Source: Cellulomonas sp. B6 (lineage in GTDB: Bacteria > Actinomycetota > Actinomycetes > Actinomycetales > Cellulomonadaceae). From it: a DNA stretch of 33,025 nucleotides. The number at the start of each line of letters is the position of its first letter. Position 1 is the first letter of the stretch. The stretch is taken from NCBI RefSeq assembly GCF_001462455.1, contig NZ_LNTD01000099.1, forward strand, positions 1-33,025, written 5' to 3'. Positions 27,482 to 33,025 of this stretch are shown here, in pieces. Under the pieces are notes generated by a model that ran no database searches, was not told the origin of the DNA, and worked only from the letters and a program-made list of their open reading frames with translations. Made by a program: the position numbers and the translations under genes.

Positions 27482-28497
27482 CCTTCCGCCCGTTCGGCGA
27501 CGAGGCTCGCGGCGCGCACGAGTCCGGCGAGGGCGCCGCGTGCGTCGTCGGGCGTGGTGCGGTCCGACGGTGCGCCGGCGAGCAGCACGACGTCGCGCAG
27601 CGCGGCCGCCGGCAGCCCGACGGCCCGCCAGGGGCGCGTGAGCGCGTCGGCCTGGCCAACGACGTCGGGCCCGGCGCACTGCGACGACGCCTGGGGCGGC
27701 AGCTCGGGCCAGAAGACGCGCCCGTCCTCCACGACCTGCGCGACCTCCTCCCAGCCGCGTTCGCCGATCCCGGCGACCGCGAGCGCGGCGCCGTCGGCGG
27801 ACGACGCGCGCACGGCCCGCAGCGCCGACCAGGCCGTGCCGCCGTGCACGACCGCGGCGCTCGCACCGGCGGCGCGCACCGCGTCGGCGACCGCGCCGAG
27901 ACCCTCGGCCACGACCGGTCCGGGGACGCGCCGCAGCGGCGCGCGTCCGGAGAACCCGGGTACGACGCCGGCCAGCACGGGCGCGAGCAGCGGCTCGCGC
28001 AGCAGCACCCGGACGTCGGCGCCGGGCACGACGCGCCGCACGTCGGCGACCCGCGCCGCGAGGCCGGCGGCGACGGACCCGACCGCGTCGCGCACCGCAC
28101 CGGGGTCGGACAGCATCCGGTCCCCCCGCGCGAGGTACACGTCGGCGGACAGCGAGAACGGCCCCAGCGCAGGGACGACGAGCGGTCCGTCGTAGCCGTG
28201 CGCGGCCACCGCGAGGGCGTCGAGGTCCTCGCGCGCGAAGGACCGCGCGCGCTCGAGGTCGCGCCCGGGGCGGTCGGCCAGCTTCCAGCCGTGCGGCCCG
28301 AGCTCGGCCGGCAGGTCCTCGAGGAGCGCCACCGCGGCACCCGTCGCGTCGCCCCACGGCCCGCGCGCCGGCAGCAGCACGGTGAACGGGTGCCCGACGA
28401 CCTCGCTCGGCGTGTCGACCAGGTCCCCGACGACCGTGCTCGCGGCCTCGAGCGCGTCGGTCCCGGGCCAGGGGCCGACGCCGCTGACGCCGGTCAC
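27478..28497 (-). CDS. MetE-like (cobalamin-independent methionine synthase C-terminal family) protein, probably without a zinc site
   Basis: The product (339 aa) resembles the short actinobacterial proteins annotated as vitamin-B12-independent methionine synthase, encoded between mnmA and ligA in many genomes (Rv3015c in M. tuberculosis, as I recall). True MetE binds zinc through His, Cys, Glu and Cys. Here the place of HxC reads VVHGGTAW (His218, Gly220), the C-terminal motif that normally holds the last Cys reads [13 protein letters not shown], and the whole protein has one cysteine (Cys274). A methyl transfer role is therefore doubtful. The GTG start overlaps the mnmA stop (GTGA) and the stop overlaps the 2-TM gene start. 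Homology is fairly sure; function is not. Confidence 0.78.
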   Translation of the reverse strand: MTGVSGVGPWPGTDALEAASTVVGDLVDTPSEVVGHPFTVLLPARGPWGDATGAAVALLEDLPAELGPHGWKLADRPGRDLERARSFAREDLDALAVAAHGYDGPLVVPALGPFSLSADVYLARGDRMLSDPGAVRDAVGSVAAGLAARVADVRRVVPGADVRVLLREPLLAPVLAGVVPGFSGRAPLRRVPGPVVAEGLGAVADAVRAAGASAAVVHGGTAWSALRAVRASSADGAALAVAGIGERGWEEVAQVVEDGRVFWPELPPQASSQCAGPDVVGQADALTRPWRAVGLPAAALRDVVLLAGAPSDRTTPDDARGALAGLVRAASLVAERAEG

Positions 28498-29627
28498 GCC
28501 GTGCGTCCCGGCGCGGCGACGACGTCCGTGGCGACGTCGGCGGGCGCGCGCGTCGCCGCGACCGTGGCCTGCCCGAGCACGCGCGTGCCGTCGTACAGCA
28601 CGAGCGACTGGCCCGCCGCGACGCCGCGCAGCCCGGCCCCGGTCACGTCGACCGTGACGCCGTCCGCGTCGGCCGCGAGCACGCGCGCGGGGACGTCGGC
28701 GCCGTGCGCGCGGACCTGCGCCGTGAGCGTCGTCCCCGGCGCGGGCACGTCGGCGAACCACACGGCCGACGCGCCGACCACGTGCGCGACGTCGAGCGAC
28801 TCGGCGGGGCCGACGACCACGCGCCGCTGCACCGGCTCGACGGCCAGCACGTACCGCGGGCGCCCGTCGGCCGCGGGGCGCCCGAGCGCGAGCCCGCGCC
28901 GCTGCCCGACGGTGTAGGCGTACGCGCCGTCGTGGCGGCCGACGACCGCGCCGCTCTCGTCCACGACGTCGCCCGGCTGCTCACCGAGCGCGCGCTGCAG
29001 GAAGCCCTGGGTGTCGCCGTCGGCGACGAAGCAGATGTCGTACGAGTCGGGCTTCGCGGCGACGGACAGCCCGCGCGCGACGGCCTCGGCGCGCACCTCG
29101 GACTTGGACGTCACGTCACCGAGCGGGAACACCGCGCGCGCGAGCCGCTCGGGGCCCATGACGGCCAGCACGTACGACTGGTCCTTCGCGGCGTCGAGCG
29201 CCCGGTGCAGCTCGCGGGTGCCGTCGGCCCGGTCGACGACGCGCGCGTAGTGCCCCGTGCACACCGCGTCGAACCCGAGCGCGAGCGCCTTGTCGAGCAG
29301 CGCCGCGAACTTCACGTGCTCGTTGCAGCGCACGCAGGGGTTGGGCGTGCGGCCCGCGGCGTACTCGCTGAGGAAGTCCGCGACGACCGTCTGCTCGAAC
29401 CGCTCCGACATGTCCCACACGTAGTACGGGATGCCGAGCACGTCGGCCGCGCGGCGCGCGTCGGAGGCGTCCTCGATCGAGCAGCAGCCGCGCGACCCGG
29501 TGCGCTCCTGCGCGGGCGTGCGCGACAGCGCCATGTGCACGCCCACGACGTCGTGCCCGGCGTCGACCGCGCGTGCGGCGGCCACCGCGGAGTCGACACC
29601 GCCCGACATCGCGGCGAGCACGCGCAT
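28494..29627 (-). CDS. mnmA: tRNA-specific 2-thiouridylase MnmA
   Basis: The product (377 aa) thiolates U34 of tRNAs for Lys, Glu and Gln, using ATP and sulfur relayed from a cysteine desulfurase. The PP-loop SGGVDS is at residues 8-13. The catalytic pair is Cys98 in NPCVRCN and Cys199 in YDICF, close to Cys102 and Cys199 of the E. coli enzyme. The CTGHYARV and AKDQSYVLA motifs are also present. Length is normal. ATG 29627 shares a base with the iscS stop (TGATG), so desulfurase and thiolase are coupled in translation, which fits direct sulfur transfer. Confidence 0.97.
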   Translation of the reverse strand: MRVLAAMSGGVDSAVAAARAVDAGHDVVGVHMALSRTPAQERTGSRGCCSIEDASDARRAADVLGIPYYVWDMSERFEQTVVADFLSEYAAGRTPNPCVRCNEHVKFAALLDKALALGFDAVCTGHYARVVDRADGTRELHRALDAAKDQSYVLAVMGPERLARAVFPLGDVTSKSEVRAEAVARGLSVAAKPDSYDICFVADGDTQGFLQRALGEQPGDVVDESGAVVGRHDGAYAYTVGQRRGLALGRPAADGRPRYVLAVEPVQRRVVVGPAESLDVAHVVGASAVWFADVPAPGTTLTAQVRAHGADVPARVLAADADGVTVDVTGAGLRGVAAGQSLVLYDGTRVLGQATVAATRAPADVATDVVAAPGRTA

Positions 29628-30835
29628 CAGGCACCCACCAGCGTCGAGGTGAGGCCCGCGGCACGCGCCCGCTCGACCGCGGCCGGCAGCGCCGCGACGG
29701 CCGCGTCGACGTCGTCCTGGGTCGAGGTGGCGCCGAGCGAGAACCGCAGCGCGCCCCGCGCGTCGTCCTCCCCGACGCCCATCGCGAGCAGCACGTGCGA
29801 CGGGCGTGGCACGCCGGCCTGGCACGCCGACCCCGTCGACGCCTCGACGCCCGCGGCGTCCAGCAGGTACAGCAGGGAGTCGCCCTCGCAGCCAGCGAAG
29901 GTCAGGTGCGCGTTGGCGGGCAGCCGACGTGCCCCGTCGGCGGGGCCGCGGAGCGTCGCGCCGGGCACGTCGGCCAGCACGCGCCGCACGAGGTCGTCCC
30001 GCAGGGCGGTCACGCGGGCGGCGTGCTCGGCACGCTCGGCGACCGCTTCGTCGACGGCCGCGGCGAACGCCGCGAGCAGGGGTGCGTCGAGCGTGCCGGA
30101 GCGCACGCCGCGCTCCTGCCCGCCGCCGTGCAGCACGGGGGTCACGTCGAGCCCCCGGCGCAGCAGGAGCGCGCCCGTCGACCCCGGGCCCCCGACCTTG
30201 TGGCCGCTGATCGTGAGCGCGTCGACGCCCGACGCCGCCAGGTCGACCGGCACCTGGCCGACCGCCTGCACGGCGTCGGCGTGCACCGGCACGCCGTGCC
30301 GGCGCGCGAGCGAGACGACCTCGTCGAGCGGCTGCAGCGCACCCACCTCGTTGTTGGCCCACATCACCGAGACCAGCGCGACCGCGTCGCCGTGCTCGTC
30401 GAGCTCGCTGCGCAGCGCGTCGACCTCGACGACCCCCTCGGCGTCGACCGGCAGCAGCACGAGCTCGGCGCCCGAGTGCTCGGCCAGCCAGAACGCGGGG
30501 TCGAGGACGGCGTGGTGCTCGGCCGCGGACACGACGACCCGGCGGCGGCGCGCGTCCTGCGCGTGGCGCGCCCAGAACAGGCCCTTGACCGCGAGGTTGT
30601 CGGCCTCGGTGCCGCCGGCGGTCCACACGACCTCGCTCGGACGCGCCCCGAGGGCCGCCGCGACGCGCTCGCGCGACTCCTCGACCGTGCGCCGTGCCGT
30701 GCGCCCTGCGGTGTGCAGCGACGACGGGTTGCCCGTGCGGGCGAGCGCCGCCGTCAGGGCGCCGAGCGCCGCGGGGCGCATCGGCGTCGTGGCCGCGTGG
30801 TCGAGGTAGACCGCGCGGGAGGGGGACGGGCTCAC
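29627..30835 (-). CDS. iscS: Cysteine desulfurase (IscS/NifS family)
   Basis: The product (402 aa) is a PLP enzyme that takes sulfur from cysteine and passes it on as a persulfide. [12 protein letters not shown] (10-21) opens the fold, and [14 protein letters not shown] (185-198) binds the cofactor. Lys213 in [11 protein letters not shown] forms the PLP aldimine, and Cys338 in STGSACQAG is the persulfide cysteine. Coupling to mnmA points to tRNA thiolation as a main job. GTG 30835 is seven bases after TAGACT, so the mRNA is probably leaderless. It is the first gene of a five-gene operon with overlaps of one or four bases. Confidence 0.96.
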   Translation of the reverse strand: MSPSPSRAVYLDHAATTPMRPAALGALTAALARTGNPSSLHTAGRTARRTVEESRERVAAALGARPSEVVWTAGGTEADNLAVKGLFWARHAQDARRRRVVVSAAEHHAVLDPAFWLAEHSGAELVLLPVDAEGVVEVDALRSELDEHGDAVALVSVMWANNEVGALQPLDEVVSLARRHGVPVHADAVQAVGQVPVDLAASGVDALTISGHKVGGPGSTGALLLRRGLDVTPVLHGGGQERGVRSGTLDAPLLAAFAAAVDEAVAERAEHAARVTALRDDLVRRVLADVPGATLRGPADGARRLPANAHLTFAGCEGDSLLYLLDAAGVEASTGSACQAGVPRPSHVLLAMGVGEDDARGALRFSLGATSTQDDVDAAVAALPAAVERARAAGLTSTLVGA

Positions 30836-30842
30836 GGTCGAC

Positions 30843-30848
30843 AGTCTA
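30843..30848 (-). promoter_or_regulatory. -10 element of the iscS-mnmA operon
   Basis: On the minus strand TAGACT ends seven bases before the iscS GTG. It is identical to the gatC -10. Confidence 0.6.
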
Positions 30849-31003
30849 CGAACGCCCGCGTGCGCCTCCGGCCCGAGGCGGCACCGGGTCGTCCCCGGGT
30901 GCCGCACGCCGGCCGGGCACGGCACCACGAGGTGCACGCCCGGTCTGCACGTTTCCCCCGCACACGACGCGCGGACACGCCCTCCGCCGCGGCGCGTTGC
31001 TGG

Positions 31004-31009
31004 CAGGAT
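31004..31009 (+). promoter_or_regulatory. -10 element of the phosphotransferase gene
   Basis: CAGGAT in TGGCAGGATG ends six bases before GTG 31016, with no ribosome site. The same decamer but for one base precedes the LacI gene. Confidence 0.5.
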
Positions 31010-31015
31010 GTCCAC

Positions 31016-32008
31016 GTGAGTGCCGACGACGTCATCGCGCTGCCGCTCGCCTTCGGCGGACAGCGGCTTGACTGGCGCGACCTCCCGCGCACGGTGCGTG
31101 ACCGCATCGAGACGCTGGCCGGCGCCCGCGTCACGGCCGAGATGTCCGCGACGAGCGGTTTCTCCCCCGGGTTCTGCGCGGTCCTCGAGCTGACCGACGG
31201 GCGCGCCGTGTTCGTCAAGGCGGTGTCGCCCGACCAGAACCCGCAGTCGCCCGAGCTGGCCCGCGCCGAGATCCGCGCGGCCGCGGCGCTGCCCGCGCAC
31301 GTGCCCGCCCCGACGCTGCGCTGGTGGGACGACGACGGCCACTGGGTCCTGCTGGGGTTCGACGCGGTCCACGGCCGCTCCCCCGAGCTGCCGTGGCGCG
31401 CGGACGACCTCGCCCTCGTGCTCGGCGCGATCGGGGACCTCTCGCGCTGCGAGCCCGTGCCCGGGCACGCGCTGCCGCGCACCGACGACCAGCTCGCGGA
31501 CGACTTCACCGGCTGGCGGCGCGTGCTGCGCGCGACGTCGGCCGAGCGGGAGCGCGTGGCCGCGGCGATCGACGAGCCCGGGCGCTGGGCGCTCGAGCAC
31601 CTCGACGACCTCGTGCGCTGGGAGCAGGACGCGCTGCGGGCGTGCGCGGGGGACGCGCTCGTCCACGGCGACCTGCGCGCGGACAACGTGATGATCGAGG
31701 AGGGCCACGACCGGGTGTGGCTCATCGACTGGCCGCACGCGAGCGTCGGTGCGCCCTGGCTCGACCTCGCCTTCATGCTGCCGAGCGTCGCGCTGCAGGG
31801 CGGCGGGGGCGACCCGGCGTGGCTGTTCAGCCAGAGCGCGGTGTCCGACGGCGTCACGACCGACCAGCTGCGCGCCGCGCTCGCCGGGCTCGCCGGCTAC
31901 TTCGCGTGGTCGTCGGGACAGCCGGCACCGACCGGCATCCCCAACCTGCGCGCGTTCCAGGCGGCGCAGGCCGGCGCCACGCTGCGCTGGCTGCGCGACG
32001 TCAGCTGA
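31016..32008 (+). CDS. Aminoglycoside phosphotransferase-fold (APH) kinase
   Basis: The product (330 aa) has a small-molecule kinase fold. Lys68 in AVFVKAV is the ATP lysine, the catalytic loop is VHGDLRADN (216-224) with Asp219, and the metal Asp is Asp238 in LIDWPHA. These match PF01636. The family covers antibiotic kinases but also choline, homoserine, maltose and other kinases, so resistance should not be assumed. There is no signal or membrane segment. GTG 31016 follows a leaderless promoter pattern. The gene is monocistronic and converges with etfA across a short hairpin. Confidence 0.88.
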   Translation: MSADDVIALPLAFGGQRLDWRDLPRTVRDRIETLAGARVTAEMSATSGFSPGFCAVLELTDGRAVFVKAVSPDQNPQSPELARAEIRAAAALPAHVPAPTLRWWDDDGHWVLLGFDAVHGRSPELPWRADDLALVLGAIGDLSRCEPVPGHALPRTDDQLADDFTGWRRVLRATSAERERVAAAIDEPGRWALEHLDDLVRWEQDALRACAGDALVHGDLRADNVMIEEGHDRVWLIDWPHASVGAPWLDLAFMLPSVALQGGGGDPAWLFSQSAVSDGVTTDQLRAALAGLAGYFAWSSGQPAPTGIPNLRAFQAAQAGATLRWLRDVS

Positions 32009-32025
32009 GCCGGACGTCGTCCGGC
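32009..32025. terminator. Hairpin between the phosphotransferase and etfA genes
   Basis: GCCGGAC and GTCCGGC form a perfect 7-bp stem with a three-base loop right after the phosphotransferase stop. It fills half of the 30-base gap between convergent genes and may end both transcripts. Confidence 0.55.
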
Positions 32026-32038
32026 CCGGCGCGGGCCC

Positions 32039-33019
32039 TCAGCCCCGCAGGCGTCGCAGCTCGGCGGCTGCCTGCGGCAGCACGGTGAACAGGTCGCCGA
32101 CGATCCCGAAGTCCGCGATCTCGAAGATCGGCGCGTCGGCGTCGCTGTTGACCGCGACGATCGTGCCGGACGCCTGCATGCCGCCCCGGTGGTGCACGGC
32201 ACCGGACACGCCGGCGCCCACGTAGAGCCGCGGCGAGACCGTGACGCCGGTCTGGCCGATCTGCGCGTCGTGCCCGATCCAGCCCTCGTCGGTCGCGACC
32301 CGCGTCGCGCCGACCGCGCCCCCGAGCACGTCCGCGAGCTCCTCGACGGGTGAGAAGTCGCCCTCGGTGCCGCGGCCGCCGACGACGACCACGTTCGCCG
32401 AGCCCAGGTCGGGCCGCCCCGACGCCGCGTGCTCGGTGCGCTCGACGACGCTCACGCGCGTCGACCCCGGCCCGACCTCGACCGACAGGTCGAGGACCTG
32501 CGGGCTCGTCGGCGCGGGCGCGTCCTGCGCGGGCACCGCGTTCGCCTTGACCGTGACGACCGCCGCGGGCGTCGTCACGGCGCAGCGCGTCGTCCACGTG
32601 CCGGCCAGCACGGTCTTGTGCGCGACGACGCGGCCGTCCTCGATCGTCACGCCGTCGACGTCGGTCACGACGCCGGCACCCGTGCGGACCGCGAGGCGGG
32701 CCACCGCCTCCTTGTTCTCGAACGACGAGACCGTCAGCAGCAGCGTCGAGCCGGTGGCCGCGAGCGCGGCCCGCAGGCCGTCGGCCAGCACGTCCGACAC
32801 GTGCGGGTCGGCGTCGGCGACGAGGCGGTGCACCGTGGCGACGCCCTGCGCCGCGAGCACCGGCAGCGCGGCGGCGAGGTCAGTGCCACCGGCCCACACG
32901 CCGTGCACGCCCGCGTCGCCCGCGAGGCCGCGCGCGAGCGTGAGCAGCTCACGCACGGGCGCGCGCAGCGTGCCGTCGGGGGCGTGGTCGAGCAGGACGA
33001 GCACGGGGGTGGCGGTCAC
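32039..33019 (-). CDS. etfA: Electron transfer flavoprotein subunit alpha
   Basis: The product (326 aa) carries the FAD of the ETF heterodimer, which takes electrons from acyl-CoA and other dehydrogenases to the membrane chain. The C-terminal FAD domain is clear: QTGVTVSPRLYVGAGVSGA, HHRGGMQASGTIVAVNSD, and APIFEIADFGIVGDLF. The N-terminal domain has VLVLLDHAPDG. Length is normal. GTG 33019 is near the window edge, and etfB most likely lies directly upstream outside the window. Its ribosome site, if any, would be outside as well. The etfA-iscS-mnmA order is shared with mycobacteria, as I recall, apart from the phosphotransferase gene set between. Confidence 0.95.
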   Translation of the reverse strand: MTATPVLVLLDHAPDGTLRAPVRELLTLARGLAGDAGVHGVWAGGTDLAAALPVLAAQGVATVHRLVADADPHVSDVLADGLRAALAATGSTLLLTVSSFENKEAVARLAVRTGAGVVTDVDGVTIEDGRVVAHKTVLAGTWTTRCAVTTPAAVVTVKANAVPAQDAPAPTSPQVLDLSVEVGPGSTRVSVVERTEHAASGRPDLGSANVVVVGGRGTEGDFSPVEELADVLGGAVGATRVATDEGWIGHDAQIGQTGVTVSPRLYVGAGVSGAVHHRGGMQASGTIVAVNSDADAPIFEIADFGIVGDLFTVLPQAAAELRRLRG

Positions 33020-33025
33020 GACGGT

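Noticed and set aside
31016..32008. Phosphotransferase gene as an antibiotic resistance gene
   Set aside because: Only the general APH kinase motifs are visible; composition matches its neighbours and there is no mobile element.

Overview
The window looks like chromosomal DNA of a high-GC actinobacterium, most likely Cellulomonas or a close relative in Micrococcales. Codon third positions are almost always G or C, and GTG starts and 1-4 base gene overlaps are frequent. Many genes have a -10-like hexamer 5-8 bases before the start codon, as leaderless actinobacterial mRNAs do. A multidomain, sortase-anchored GH10 xylanase fits Cellulomonas. The genus is inferred from gene content, not from a marker gene.

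Layout. 46-3728: a flavodoxin-fold quinone reductase and a DNA photolyase (+), then a D-2-hydroxyacid dehydrogenase overlapping a GNAT acetyltransferase (-). 3857-7180: gatC-gatA-gatB (-), the amidotransferase for Gln-tRNA and Asn-tRNA formation. 7181-10768: a regulatory region and a 1088-residue surface xylanase (+). 10857-15309: a small conserved protein, a tandem-GNAT protein and ligA (-). 15418-17371: three overlapping genes for single-pass membrane proteins of unknown function (+). 17424-25509: a LacI-type regulator (+) facing a BMP-type nucleoside ABC transporter operon ending in a ribokinase gene (-), with a nucleoside hydrolase gene just upstream (-). 25614-30835: a tightly overlapped operon iscS-mnmA-(MetE-like)-(2-TM protein)-(8-TM protein) (-). 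31016-33019: an APH-fold phosphotransferase (+) and etfA (-), whose etfB partner probably lies just outside the window.

How the genes work together. The minus-strand order etfA, iscS, mnmA, MetE-like, ligA, gatC, gatA, gatB matches a block I recall from Mycobacterium tuberculosis (about Rv3028c to Rv3009c). Here it is split by carbohydrate and nucleoside genes. IscS supplies sulfur to MnmA for 2-thiouridine in tRNA. The nucleoside cluster reads as a pathway: uptake by BMP lipoprotein/ATPase/two permeases, cleavage by the hydrolase to base plus ribose, and phosphorylation of ribose by ribokinase. Two promoter regions in this cluster share a nearly identical 13-base element with a LacI-type palindrome, which suggests local control.

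The best candidates for new biology are the three-gene membrane operon, the nucleoside regulon with its operators and mRNA hairpins, the xylanase control region, and a MetE-like protein that seems to have lost its zinc cysteines. I see no tRNA, rRNA, CRISPR array, insertion sequence, prophage or replication origin.
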